Made by a program: the position numbers and the translations under genes. A DNA stretch of 64,000 bases from Batkoa obscura. Lineage: Eukaryota > Entomophthoromycota > Entomophthoromycetes > Entomophthorales > Batkoaceae. Where the stretch lies: assembly GCA_030770535.1 (NCBI GenBank), contig JASVEC010000014.1:62001-126000 (forward strand), read 5' to 3'. Positions 22,025-38,476 of the stretch are shown here, in pieces. The notes under the pieces were generated by a model. That model saw only the letters and a list, made by a program, of their open reading frames with translations, had not been told where the DNA came from and did not search any database. Numbering within the stretch: position 1 is the first letter of the stretch; every line of letters begins with the position of its first letter.

Positions 22025-23413
22025 TTACTGCTTAGCATTCTTGTAAAGGACATCACGAGCAACCTTAGCAATAATATCGCCTGTAGGTAAGGCAAGTTCT
22101 TCTAAGTTTTGAGCATATGGCATAGGTACATCAGCACCAGTTACACGTGTAACTGGTGCATCTAAATGATCAAAAGCATCTGATTCCATAACTTGAGCAG
22201 CAATTTCACTACCTACACCAAACATTGGCCATCCACCTTCAACAGTAATTAAACGGTTGGTCTTTTTAACTGAGGCAGTAATTGTATCGATGTCTAATGG
22301 ACGAATAGAACGAAGATTAATAATCTATATACATATAAAGTTAAATGTTGTATATTAGTACTATAACTATGTTACTTCAGCTTTGATTCCTTCTTTTTCA
22401 AGCTTTTCAGCGGCTTCAAGGGATTGGCCAACACAACGAGAGTGAGCAACGATCGTAACATCGTTACCTTTAATTAATTAATATTTTAGCAAATGTTTCT
22501 TTCAAGCGATTACCTTCTTTTTCAATTTTAGCTTTACCGATTGGCAAAACAAAATCAGAGCTCATAGCTTCTTCAGACATTGGGAAAGAAACACCATACA
22601 TAAGTTCGTTTTCAAGGAATACTACTGGGTTAGGATCACGAATAGCTGCCTATTTTATAGTTTAACAAATTATCTACTAGTTTTCAAAAATAAGCTATAC
22701 CTTTAAAAGACCCTTGGCATCTTCAGCAGAGTAAGGGGAAACAACTTTTAAACCTGGTACAGACCCATACCAAGCTGCAAAGCATTGTGAATGTTGAGCA
22801 CCAACACCTGCTGCAGCACCGTTAGGGCCTCGGAAAACAATTGGGCATTGTACAATACCACCAGACATATAATAAGTTTTTCCGGCAGAATTTACAACAT
22901 GATCAATAGCCTATTTATTAATATGTTGGTTTGATTTATTTATACATTCTAAAAATAATTTATACCTGCATACTGAAATTGAAAGTCATGAACTCGCAAA
23001 CTGGTTTTAAACCATAAAGAGCAGCACCAACAGCTAAACCTGCAAAACCCATTTCGGTAATAGGAGTATCAATTACACGTTTTGGGCCGAATTTGTCTAA
23101 AAGACCTTTGGAAACCTAAAAACTCTTAGTGTATAAAAAAAACGGTGACAATAAATTTACTTTGTAAGCACCATTGTATTGAGCTACTTCTTCACCCAAA
23201 AGGAAAACTTTTTCATCTTTGATCATCTCTTCTTCTAAGGCAGCGTTCAAGGCATCACGTACTGTCATCTATATTCAAAGTTAAATTATGCAATCTTATT
23301 AAATCTAATCATTGTTTTACAGTATGTCCGGAACTAGCCTTTAAAGAAGTTGAAAAAGCATGACGTTGAAGTTTACTGCTTAATTTGAAGGAGGCGCGAA
23401 GAGATCTAATCAT
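22025..23413 (-). CDS. PDB1/PDHB: pyruvate dehydrogenase E1 component, beta subunit (mitochondrial)
   Basis: Beta chain of the thiamine-diphosphate E1 enzyme, which decarboxylates pyruvate in the mitochondrial pyruvate dehydrogenase complex. Exons run 23413-23321, 23268-23161, 23115-22966, 22910-22701, from 22649, and two more to the TAA at 22025. The start [20 protein letters not shown] is a typical arginine/serine mitochondrial presequence. Then come [91 protein letters not shown] and [16 protein letters not shown]. The C-terminal transketolase domain follows (ISNL-like [47 protein letters not shown]). Family and role are certain from these motifs. The gene implies aerobic mitochondria, which excludes anaerobic chytrids as the source. 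Confidence 0.96.
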
Positions 23414-25584
23414 GATTTTCAGAATGTAACAAACAAGTCCAGATAATTTTGAATGGTTCACTATTGATTTCGTGCTAGTTTTCGAGCTTACTTTCAAGCA
23501 TGGGATTCGTTCACATTATCCAATCAAATTTAGTAATTTTGGATCATATTGTTATCTAGCAATTGTTATCATTTTAATTTATCCCTTAACTTTATTTTCC
23601 CACGCTTAAAGTTTTCTACTTAAGAAGTGTTATATAATGTAATAAAGTATAAATCATATAAAACTGATGAATCTTTTTTTTAAACATATTTCACAAACTT
23701 CACTATTCTCTTTCGTTTAATTTAAAAATATACAATCAATTCATAATGTTTTTGAAATTCTTTTAGTTTGAGAAATTTTTCAAAGCTAATTTTAAAAATA
23801 AGATTTTAAGTCTGATATTTGATTTTAATTTTCCCAGGTTTTAAATGTATAATTATTTAATTGAATTTTTGCATTATTACTGTGTAAAATATGATATTAT
23901 TATATATTAACTAATGGTAATTGTACTACAATAAGCCGACAATAAACTATTTTAACTTGTATTTTTGATATAATTCATTTTACACAAGTTTCCAATTTAT
24001 AAATGTCTATTGAAAGTAAATAATATAATTCAGAATAAATTATCATCTATTTAAAATTGTTAAATATATATTTATCAATACAATATTTTTTGTACATTTT
24101 TATAAAAGTATGTCAATTTGAAAATAAAATTTTTATATAGTATGGCTTGATCTAAATCATTAATTTAATACGTACATTACTGTATAACAAGCAATAAATG
24201 GAGATGTATTTTCGATTTAAAAATTTTGGTAACAATTTTTTCACTCAAGCAATATTTAAGAGATGGAAAAAGTGATGAAGCTAAAAAAACTTTCCCAGAT
24301 ACAATGTTATTCTATAATAGAATACTGATCTAAAGGATATAACTAAATTAAAAGACATCATTAAGCTATAAATCAAAATAAATGTAAATATGTATATTTA
24401 TACTATTTCGTAGGTATATAATAAATAAATACTGTTAAAAATGTAAGCTTAAAAAGTGTGATATTATATGATATTTATAACCTTAAACGTTTTTAAACTA
24501 ATGTTTGAGTTTAATAAAATGACTTTAAATATAAACTTTAAATATAAACTTTTATAGACTGTATTTAACTGAATGACTTACTAGCTAGTTTGATCAAATA
24601 TAAAAAAGTTTATTTGAGTCTTTTCATATAAAACCATACATAGTTACAATGAAAAACGTATTATTGCTTTATCATCATATTACAATGTTATTACAAATTA
24701 CTCCTTTAAATGGTAATATGAGATTTGATCTATAAATAAATATCCTATTTTTAGAATCTAAAAATACTTTTAGTAAAACAGAATGATCACTGAAAATTAA
24801 ACCCATTTATAATGACTTCTTTAATTCTTAGATCATGAACTACACTATATTAATGGGCCGAGTATGTAGTTTCTATAGTTTAAGTAGTGTAATTTATGCT
24901 TATTTTCTTAATAGTAGCTAGGTTCTATAGTTTTATCTAGTATTGTATTAAGTATATCATTTGATTTGGTTTAAACTACATTACTTTGTTATGTGATTGT
25001 TTTTATAATAAACTATATTTTACAATAATGTAAAACATAGATGAGCTTGGTAAGTTTTAATAGTTCAATCACTGCTATTACTTAAATATAGGTGTTATAT
25101 TTAATTTTGTTCCTGATTAGCTATTTAAACTAAATTTCTATTTATTTTACATACGTTTCGTACTCAAATAAAATGCGATTTTGTAATATTACTTTTAGTG
25201 TACTTCATTAAACAAAATTATTTCTTATCACTATTACTTAAATTTGATAAGAAAATGGAGGTTCAAATTAAAAAAATAAACTAAGTTGTTTTAAATAGAC
25301 TTAAATTAATATTTGAGATATGTTATGTAATTTGTTAACTTATTTTGTTATAATAAATTCTCCTTCGTTTTGATGTAGATTACCTATATATTATTCCTGA
25401 ATAATATTTATTTTAAAATGTAAGAGATCAAAAATAGTTTTTAGATACTAATTGGGGTTGAAATTCATATTTATCTTAATTTAATTGGTTGAATTTTAAA
25501 AAAACAAATAAACAGAACTTTATCTGGTTACATCATACACTAATTTGAGGCAATAGTGAACAATATACCCAATTACACCGCCAC
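23414..25584. other. AT-rich intergenic with one MITE, no gene seen
   Basis: About 2.2 kb between the PDH E1-beta start and UAP1. It should contain both promoters (the genes are divergent). Besides MITE copy 11 no feature is recognised. Confidence 0.5.
24196..24303 (+). mobile_element. MITE copy 11 (diverged)
   Basis: Begins ATGGAGATGTATTTTCG and ends AAAACTTTCCCAGATA. Inner block CTCAAGCAATATTTAAGAGA replaces CTCAAATAGCGCTTAAAAAA. Confidence 0.75.
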
Positions 25585-25592
25585 TATAAAAA
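25585..25592 (+). promoter_or_regulatory. TATA box of UAP1
   Basis: TATAAAAA, 65 nt before the ATG at 25657, in a stretch (CACCGCCACTATAAAAAG) richer in C than its surroundings. The spacing fits a TATA-driven start with a short leader. Confidence 0.55.
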
Positions 25593-25656
25593 GAAAGCAA
25601 CTGTCATAACACTCTTCTATTTTAAAATTTTAAAATTTAACACTTATTATAGCACC

Positions 25657-27156
25657 ATGGCACTTGATTTACAATCCATCAAACAAAGGTTTGAAAAAGC
25701 CAACCAAGGCCACGTTTTTGCCTTTTATGATACCCTCGATCAAGAGCAACAACAATCTTTATTAAAACAATTAAATGACATTGATGTTGATAGTGTAAAT
25801 GATCTCTATAAAAGGGCCATCACAGGAAGTACTTCGCAAGGTGCTGCTGACATCCAACCCTTACCAAAAGATGCTTTTGATTCCGTATTATCTGCTCCTT
25901 CCGATAAAAAAAGTACATGGTGGAACAAAGGGATTGAATTAATTGGTCAAAATAAAGTAGCCGTATTACTTTTAGCTGGGGGTCAAGGTACACGCTTAGG
26001 CTCCTCCGATCCAAAAGGGTGTTATGATATTGGTCTTCCATCTAAAAAGTCTCTCTTCCAACTTCAAGCCGAGCGTATTATTCGTCTCCAGGAGTTGGCG
26101 CAAGGAAAAGCCCAAGGTAAAAAAGTTATTATTACATGGTATATTATGACCTCAGGTCCTACTCGTTCTGCTACAGAAGCCTTTTTTGTTAGAAATAATT
26201 ATTTTGGATTAAATTCAAATGATGTTATTTTTTTCAACCAAGGTGTTCTTCCATGCTTGACTAATGAAGGTAAAATTATTCTAGAAGATAAGTCTAAGGT
26301 AAATTTAATACAACGTATTTTTTGATATAAACTAAAATAAGATTTTAAGGTTGCCGTAGCTCCAGATGGCAACGGTGGTATCTATCCTGCTCTTCGTAAG
26401 GAAGGTATTATTAACCATATGGTTAAAAGGGGTGTTGAGTACATCCACTCATACTGCGTAGATAACTGTTTGGTCCGTGTTGCTGATCCAGCCTTTATTG
26501 GATACTCAGTATTAAATAATGCTGAATGTGGTGCTAAAGTAGTTCCTAAAGCTCATCCAAATGAAGCTGTTGGTGTCATCTGTGTCAAGGATAACAAATT
26601 CAGTGTTGTTGAATATAGTGAAATTACAAATGAAATGGCTGAGCGCATAGACGATAATGGTAACCTTGTATTCGGAGCTGGCAACATCTGTAATCACTTT
26701 TACAGTATTGGGTTTTTACAGCGTATGAAGGAAATTGAAGATAAACTTGAGTATCATATTGCTAGAAAGAAGATTAAGTTTATTGACCTTAAAACTGGTG
26801 AAAAAGTCAGTCCAAGCAAGCCTAATGGAATGAAACTTGAAGCTTTTGTTTTTGATGTTTTTCCATTTACCAGCAGCTTCTCAGTGCTTGAAGTTGACCG
26901 TAAAGAAGAATTTTCTCCACTAAAGAATGCACCTGGATCTGGAAGCGATTGCCCAGAAACTTCTCGTCAAGATATTATCTCTCAACATGTCAGGTTTGTT
27001 GAAGCTGCTGGTGGTAAGGTCGAAGGCGACGTCAACGCTATTGATTTTGAAATATCTCCTTTGGTAACATACGCTGGAGAAGGGCTTGAAACTGTTAATG
27101 GAAAAGTGTTAAAGCCAGCTTATATTAATGATTTAGAAAAGCTAAAGAGTTTATAA
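25657..27156 (+). CDS. UAP1: UDP-N-acetylglucosamine pyrophosphorylase
   Basis: Makes UDP-GlcNAc from UTP and GlcNAc-1-phosphate in the cytosol, the last step of the hexosamine pathway feeding chitin and N-glycans. Two exons, 25657-26298 and 26350-27156, give 482 aa, the normal length for fungal Uap1. The nucleotide-binding signature LLAGGQGTRLG plus DPKGCYDIGLPS is at about residues 107-130. Then come WYIMTSGPTR, FFNQGVLPCL, KVAVAPDGNGGIYPAL spanning the splice join, GVEYIHSYCVDNCLVRVADP, and near the C-terminus NAPGSGSDCPETSRQ. Codon choice is more C-rich than in its neighbours, suggesting strong expression. The call is secure. Confidence 0.97.
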
Positions 27157-27560
27157 GAAACTTGTCTTAATTGTTATTTTAGCAGAGATAAGTTATAATG
27201 ATCTATTATTCTTTTAATACCATTTCATTCCGTCATTGCTGAACCCTAGATATTATTTATCCTTATTATAGTAACTAATAATAATTAGTTGATTTTATTA
27301 AACAATCACTTGATTTATATTTTAAACTAATGCTTATTTACGATTTAAGTTTTTTATTATATTTATTATTTTACGTGTATATAGTTACTATTTTAATATA
27401 TAAGATTCCAATTTTAATAACCTTTATTCTGGTAAAGCAAAAAATTTAACAAAATTTCATGTGGCTTTTATTTTATGTCATTAAATCCGTACATCAAGCT
27501 ACAAAATAGAAAAAATCAAAGTCTTATTTAATATTTTACTACTATCAAATAATCAGAAAT
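27157..27560. other. intergenic spacer UAP1-PEX6
   Basis: 404 bp of AT-rich DNA holding the UAP1 3' end and the PEX6 promoter; no discrete motif recognised. Confidence 0.5.
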
Positions 27561-31537
<3,977 letters not shown>

Positions 31538-31725
31538 GGTAGACCTAAGTGTTATGAGTAGGCAAGTAAAGAGAGTTTTTTTTGATTGCTTGATAATAAT
31601 AAAAATCTAAAAATATGATCCTAGCTTAATCATAGTATAAAGCAAATTAAAATTAGAGTAAACTCATATACAAACAACAAAATTAAAATCATCTGTGAAA
31701 AAACTATTTTACTTTATTTCACTAT

Positions 31726-33650
31726 TTAAATGCCTTCTTTCATATTAAAAAGATGAGGTAAAAGAGTTTTGTAAAATTCTAGACCTTCTAAGACAGTGGA
31801 CTCTCTGACATACTCATCATGATCATGCAAAAGCACTGGAGTTAATTTGAGTGGACTTACCCCGTAAGCAGGTACTCCAATTTGGCGTAGATATCTAATT
31901 TAAAAATCAGTTTTACAAAATCCAATTAAAGACAGATAAAAATACCTTGAGTCTAATAAATAATTTATATTTGAAGCCAATGGTTAATATGATGTAACAT
32001 AAAATTACGTTATAAAAGTTACTTACCTGTAGCAGCTGGAAATACTTCAAGTTCAATATTATGACCACTATAGTTTTTAGTAAACTCCAAACCAATATTC
32101 CTAATTAAGTTACCTTTCCTCACACCCTTTCGAGAATGCTTTCCACCAAGGATAATCTGAATTAGTTGATGTTACACCCCCAGATTCAAAATAAGAAACG
32201 AATTCGACTTTAGCTCTATGAAAATGTAACATTATTATTCGTTTTTTCCAAATCACTAAGATTATAGTCCTTTACCCATTTTCGTTTCCAATATCCTCAA
32301 GCATTTTACGGAACTCACTAAGGTTTCTGGTAGGTGCTATACGTATATCAAATACTAAAAATTAAATTAGAGTAAATTATAAAATGCTTTGTATAAAATA
32401 TAAGTGTACCAGCCTCAGCACTTTGGGGGACAACATTCACTTGGACACCAGACTATAAACCACGTTAGCTTGGAACTTAACAGTATAAAGAGGTCTTACA
32501 CTTAACATAGTAAGATTGAATGTAGTTACATCTCCTAATTTAAACTTTGAGGTTTCTTTTAACGTCGCTTCCTCTCTACAACGTAGCTCACTGATCCTTT
32601 CTTCGATTCTTCTCTATTTTACATAAATTAGGTATGATTATTATCAAAATTTAAACATACCAATTTATCCGTGGCTAAGTTTTCAATAAATTGACTACCA
32701 TGGCCTGTGTTACCATAGGCTGTGTATTTGACTTTCCTAAAATCGAACAGTTTTAGCTTTAACACGAAATTAATAACTATTTTATAATCCTATTTTACCA
32801 AGGTGTCCTTTCCCCATAAAAAACTTTATAAGCATCATTGACATTACTGATACCTGTAAAGAAATCAGCATTTTAATAAATTACAATAAAACTAAAACTT
32901 ACCTTCATCTAAAGCAAATCCAACGTTTAGATCCTTAAACTCTTGGCTTTTACAAAATATTTTCATCCCATCAAAACCATCGATTTCTTCATCTAAATTA
33001 CGTTACAATTTACACAAATGCATAATTTAGATTAAGTTACCTGGTACAAAAGTAACATGTATATCCCTTAATGGTTTTACTCCTTCCTTTTTAAGTTCTC
33101 TAATGGCCTCCAAATATCTACCCAAAAAAATTAAGCAAATCTTAGATAATTCAATCCAAAAAACCTACAAAATTCCAACAATTTTCATATCCTGAGCACC
33201 ACGAGCCAAAATAACAACATCTCCATTTTTATCAATGACTTTGTCTGCTGCAAATGGGTCATGAGTCCAGCAGTCCTTTTTATTATTAGAATGAATTGAA
33301 AATGAATTATATTTACCTCAAATACAGGTACCACATCGGTATGTGAATTTAACATGATTGAGGGTAAACTAGGATTGGAACCCTTCCAAGTTAGTATCAC
33401 TATTGGTTTACCTTGAATGTACTTGATAAAAGTATTAGCTTCCAGTTATCAAAATTTTAGCTTAGTAATATACCTCAATAACTTTACTTTCCAGCCCAAG
33501 TTCGTCCCCTAGTTTTATTAAGAAACTTTTACAGGATTCATAATCTGGGGTGGGTTGAACGGTTTTAATTCTTAGATATTTACGGAAATTCGTGACTGCT
33601 CTATGCTCTGAATTAGAAGGAGCGGCTGGGTATGGGTTTTTGAATGGCAT
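31726..33650 (-). CDS. aminoacylase-1 (M20 zinc peptidase family)
   Basis: Cytosolic zinc enzyme that hydrolyses N-acyl-L-amino acids. About ten small exons are read from the ATG at 33650 to the TAA at 31726. Recognisable segments match animal and fungal ACY1: AVTNFRKYLRIKTVQPTPDY, ILTWKGSNPSLPSIMLNSHTDVVPVFE (zinc ligand His in NSHTDVVP), WTHDPFAA, ARGAQDMK (bridging Asp), YLEAIRELKKEG, DIHVTFVPDEEIDGFDGM (catalytic Glu pair), FALDEG, YGERTPW, GNTGHGSQF, and the C-terminal zinc-binding LLHDHDE. No signal peptide is seen (start MPFKNPYPAAPSNSEHR). The stop is 189 bp from the stop of PEX6, which converges on it. Exon borders were set by GT/AG and family match, without summing every phase. Confidence 0.92.
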
Positions 33651-33902
33651 TTTGATTAGAAATTATACTATTTTTTTGATAGTATTTAAATTTAAAGCAA
33701 AATTAATTTGGTGACGTGACTTAAATTTAAAATTGAATGATTTACTAGGTTTTATTTTAGAATTCGAAGATGTAAAAAATATAAAAGCGATATTGTCAAT
33801 ACCTTTTATAGCATGATTTAACAGCTTTTTATTATACCATATTTTATTAAATTTAAAACCAATAATTTGAGTATAATACTAATTAATAATTTTAATTAAA
33901 AA

Positions 33903-36900
33903 TCAAAGCATCCAAGACAAAGACTCTTCAAAATCATTATCACTAATGATGGGGGTATCAATATTTTTAACTGCTAAATCACCACAAATTGGACAATCAT
34001 AAGCTATAATGTCATCTAAATCAGACTAAAATAATTAGAATATTAACAAACATATATACTAATAGTAGTAGTAGAAATTACTTTCAACTTGTTAATATGG
34101 TTTCTTTTTTCAGTAATCAAATCTTCAGATACCGATTTCAATCCTGATATTTCTTTAGTAAGAAGTTGCTGTATCTGACTTAATTTCTGATTTTCCGATT
34201 TTGATAAGTTATTCGAAACCTAAGGTAAAAATTGTAAAATTAATTAGCTTACTAATAAAGACCGATCTTACTTTTTTAATTAAACAGTCAGAATGAAAAG
34301 GATGTTGGCAGGGGAATATGTAAAATTGTCTTGTCAAAATATTATTTAAGCATATAATACACTTTTCTTTTGGTGATAATAAAACAAATCTAAAAACGAA
34401 ATTAAAACAACTTCATTATTGTTATTATTATTCGATACTTTACCTTGATTTTTGATTTTTGATATCTAATCTCAGCTTTTCAGCAGACTTAGTAGCCATA
34501 TCCATTTCATGTTTGATATCTTGAATATCCAAGTTATACTGTTCTAAAGCATTACAAATTTCTTCTTTAAATTCATCAATCTGTACGAAATCTGGAAAAT
34601 AAGGTAAGATGTCTTCTATCTTAATAACCTCGTTTTGTTGCAATAAATTGATAGCACTGAATAAAATTAATAAAAATTATTATTAACATCAAAATTTCAT
34701 TCTAATCAAATTACCCGCTGATATCTTTCTTTTCCTCAATAATATAACGTGCTATTTTCAACCATAATCTTTTACGCCTATCACTATCATCTTCTACTTT
34801 ATCTGCATTAATTTTGGCTAATTCAATGTCTTGATACTTAAACAAAAGTTAATAATACTTCAGTAACGCTAAATAAGGTTTACTTTTAAAGAGGTATTAA
34901 CAGCTTCATCATATAACCCTAACAAGCTATAGATAAAAATAATAGATTGAATACGATGATATTGGAAACAAAGTCTTAAAGCATAATCTAGATTGTAGTA
35001 CCTTTCCTATAAAAATAGTAGTGGTTAATCTTACTTTACAACGGTCTCATAACACAAACTTACCTCCGCCATAAGGAATTGTAATAATGTGTTTTCATTA
35101 TCTTCTGATTGCTGAACATACAAAGATAATAGTAAATTATGAATTGAAGGTGTCTTACAATTTAGTTTACTAATAATAAATTGTAAATATCTTATAGATT
35201 GATTTTGAATATCTTTAAATTTATCTGAATCAAATTTCAATAATGCTGGTATCAACTTGATAGGGTCCAATTTATTTGTTCGCATTAATAAGGTCACTAA
35301 ATCTTCAGGTATATGCTCCATTAATATTACTGAATATTTATAATATAATTCAAGAGATTGCTATAAATAAAATAAAATAAACAGCTACTCAAATACATAC
35401 TGATATTTTAGTTTACCTGTTTACTTAAGGCCTGTAAAGCCATTGAAAATTGGTGAATAAGGATATAATGGTTAATAACCTTATCATAATCCTTCATAAT
35501 TTCAGCAAAATAAATGAATTGATCTGTTCTACCGTAATTAGAGATTAGATCGTAAATCACTTTTTTGTTCAAGTAGGCTTTGTTATCATTCAAATATTTA
35601 TGGAATTCTCTAATGATATATTCAATCTCTTCTAATATACGTTGATTCGAACTTCCCCCTTCATCATTAATTTCATCCACACTATTCTCTTCCATTTCAT
35701 TCATCTTTACTAAATATAACTCTGTGATCCATGTAGATAATAATATTGTTTGTGTAATATCCTAGGTTTTAAAACATGAGCTTTTATTATGACTATAAAT
35801 AAACAACAACTTACCGACTTATTGATATTCTCTAATTTGATTAATAAAAAAGATCTTAAAGCATCAAGTTCATTCTTTTGAATAAACTTTAAAGCAATTT
35901 GATCAAATGAAGCACGGCATTTACCAAAATAAGTAGCTGATAAATGATACCTTTGGGTATCAAAATATCTGTTAGCCTGTTCAAATAAAATTGCATCTTT
36001 TTGTTCGTTTGTTTTGGCATATTTAAGACCCTCATTAAACATTTTTTTGTTTAAATAATGTCGCCACACATTCCTGTCCTCATCTGTAATAATAATCTCA
36101 TAAATTGAATCCTCTGTATGGATCCAAAATGTCCTTCTTACATAATCCATAATCACTTGTTTGGCATATTGTTGTATACCAAATCTGGATGGTATGTTTT
36201 CTTTATAAACCACTTCAAAATTTAATTTTGATATCGCCATTATTTTTTCTTCATATAGCAAAATGATATGGAACTCTGTTAATGAAATAGATAATGGTAT
36301 TTCTTGGTTAGGGTATGGTATCAACTGTCCGTTCTCTATCAAATTTCCTCCTTTTTCTTGAGAACCAAAAATAAAATCTCCATAATAAATACCGGCACCT
36401 AATTAAAAAATGTTACTACATAATATGACTACATAACCCAATATTACCTGTTAACCAAGCAAAGTTAGATACTAATGAATGGAACTCTTTTTCTACATTA
36501 TTAGAAAAATAATGAGTTTCAGAATGTTGAATATCGCCAGGAACTTCTTGAAATTGGGGATTTTCTCCATACTGATAGAAGATATCCAAAAATCTAGACT
36601 TATCACCTTTCTTATATTTACCGATAAACTGGAATAGCTTATCATTACTAGTAACCATAACAAAATATTGATAAGGGTCGGTTGGAAAAGCTTGATAATA
36701 AATAGAACAAATGGCCACTTCTTCTTTAAACTTGTATATATTTTTGATCCTTTTATCCTGTGTTTTGAAACTTTCTTCTTTAGCTTCAATTACCAATTCA
36801 AAAATATTCCCATCTTTGCATCCCACTAATATATATCCGGTGCTTATACTGTTCTCATTTATACTTTTATCGAATGCAATAGATTCTACTAAATATCCCT

Positions 36901-37405
36901 TATTAGATCATTAGAATTTACTTACAAAAAAATCATTGCAAATAATACTTACGTTCAATTTGTGAATTATTTGAATTTTAGGGAGTCTTTTATTGTAATA
37001 AAAAAACTTCATATCCAAAGTGGAAATGAAGATATGTTGTCCAGTAACGTCAATAAAAATTTTATGAGGAGTACCTGCTTCATTAGGTAACTGAATACCT
37101 AAAAAAAACTAGATAAATAATTTTGTAATATACAGTGTTATTCCTTTACTTAATATGTCATCTGCCATCAACAAGTCTACAATAAGGAAATGCTTATTCC
37201 TTAATAATAAAACCAGCTGGTTATTGGCAACTGAAAAATGAATCAACTTATCTGGTAGCTCAAACTGTACTTGATCTAAAGTAAAGATTTCTATCTCCTC
37301 TTTCTTCTTTTTTGGTGTATCCATAATCATCACCGCTTCCTCTAGAACACCATAAGACTCCTCTACTACCTCTGGTTCTTCACTCCATAAACTCAAGTCC
37401 GCCAT
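33903..37405 (-). CDS. VPS18: Vps18/Pep3, HOPS-CORVET subunit with C-terminal RING
   Basis: Core subunit of the HOPS and CORVET tethers at the vacuole and late endosome. The N-terminal part (starts MADLSLWSEEPEVVEES) is a beta-propeller, with segments such as HKIFIDVTGQHIFISTLD and TGYILVGCKDGNIFELVIEA. The middle holds the helical solenoid (DRNVWRHYLNKKMFNEGLKYAKTNEQKDAI, where Vps18 family residues are strong). The C-terminal RING-H2 is split over exons: CIICLNNILTRQFYIFPCQH, FHSDCLI, then a coiled linker and CPICG near the end (stop at 33903). At least ten exons, roughly 1,000 aa. The divergent neighbour starts 191 bp away. Confidence 0.93.
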
Positions 37406-37596
37406 TTTGAAATTGATTAAATAACTTTTTTGCTTTTGTCATTCTTTTTTAGTTTTGCCACTCTAATTCTTACGAAAATGAGAATTTGCAGTAAGATGGA
37501 AAACAATCAATTTTTGCAATGATAAGGATTATGAATAAATTCCAACTATAACACTTAGAAAACTTTGGGAACTGAGGTTTTTTAATTTTAAAAAAA
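37406..37596. promoter_or_regulatory. short bidirectional promoter region
   Basis: 191 bp separate the ATGs of VPS18 (minus) and the small basic ORF (plus). It must hold both start regions. No TATA box stands out. Confidence 0.5.
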
Positions 37597-37926
37597 ATGA
37601 AAGAAAAGAGTATCAGAGGGAATAAAAAGACAGGCCAAAAACCATATCAAAAAAAGAAGCAGAATAAGCAAAAGGATAAAGATTTAGTGGAAAAAATAGA
37701 TAGTCAAAATATACATCAAATTCAGAGGGAAAGTTTAAGTAACGTTAAAGTTATCGATAGGAACCTAAAAGTAAAGGTAAGTGTTTTTTAAACTAAAGAA
37801 AAGAATAAACGTTGATTGTTTTTATAGGAAAGAAAAGAAAGGTTCAAAAAAGAAGCGGCAGAGTTTGAAAAAACACAAAATGATTTAAATCTAACGTTGG
37901 AAATGTTCAAGAATACAAAAGTGTAG
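37597..37926 (+). CDS. small lysine-rich protein of unknown function (93 aa)
   Basis: Two exons, 37597-37776 and 37828-37926, joined by a typical 51-nt intron (GTAAGT...TTATAG). The N-terminal 40 residues are almost all Lys, Gln, Asn and Gly (KKTGQKPYQKKKQNKQKDK), like a nuclear or nucleolar targeting tail. The C-terminal 35 residues could form one charged helix (ERKERFKKEAAEFEKTQ). The intron, the ATG and the divergent promoter shared with VPS18 argue that it is real. I do not recognise the family; a nucleolar or RNA-binding accessory protein is only a guess from composition. Confidence 0.65.
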
Positions 37927-38476
37927 ATTTTTTTAGATGACTTTATTTATAGACTCTTTATTCATTTTTTAATTAAAAATAAACCACCATAATTTAAATT
38001 ATTTATTGTATAAATTTGATAGTAGTTAGAAAGAAAAATACGACATAAACATTTGATATGGGATGTATTTTTTATTTTAGTAATATCGAATAAATTTTAA
38101 GTTTATACGATAAATGGAAAAATAAATCAAATCAAGAAAAACAATTACATGTTATAAAGTAAATATATAAATCATTAAACAATAGAAGATAATATAATAA
38201 TTGAATACAATTTTTACCCTGAATTCATAATATTTTTTGTTAAAGATTACGATTTGATAATGTAATAATATATAATTAATCTTCTATAGGCTTATCGTTT
38301 ATTAAAAATCAATAATAAAATTAATATCGATATCTAATTTTTACTTTTATTTTATTTTTAAAGAAGAGCATACTGTATTATTTTGTAAATATAATACATA
38401 TTTTGAGTAATTTAATAAAGCTTGATGATTAAATAAAACAAAAATTACTTAAAACTTAAAATATAGTGTTTAGATT
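37927..38476. other. convergent intergenic spacer, possible MITE relic
   Basis: AT-rich. ATATGGGATGTATTTTTT at about 38057 matches the MITE left end, and TAAATGGAAAAATAAATC matches part of the inner block. The rest is too diverged to call a copy. Confidence 0.4.

Noticed and set aside
38057-38150. Possible fourteenth full MITE copy
   Set aside because: Only the left end and a short inner block match; the rest is too diverged to separate from chance in AT-rich DNA.
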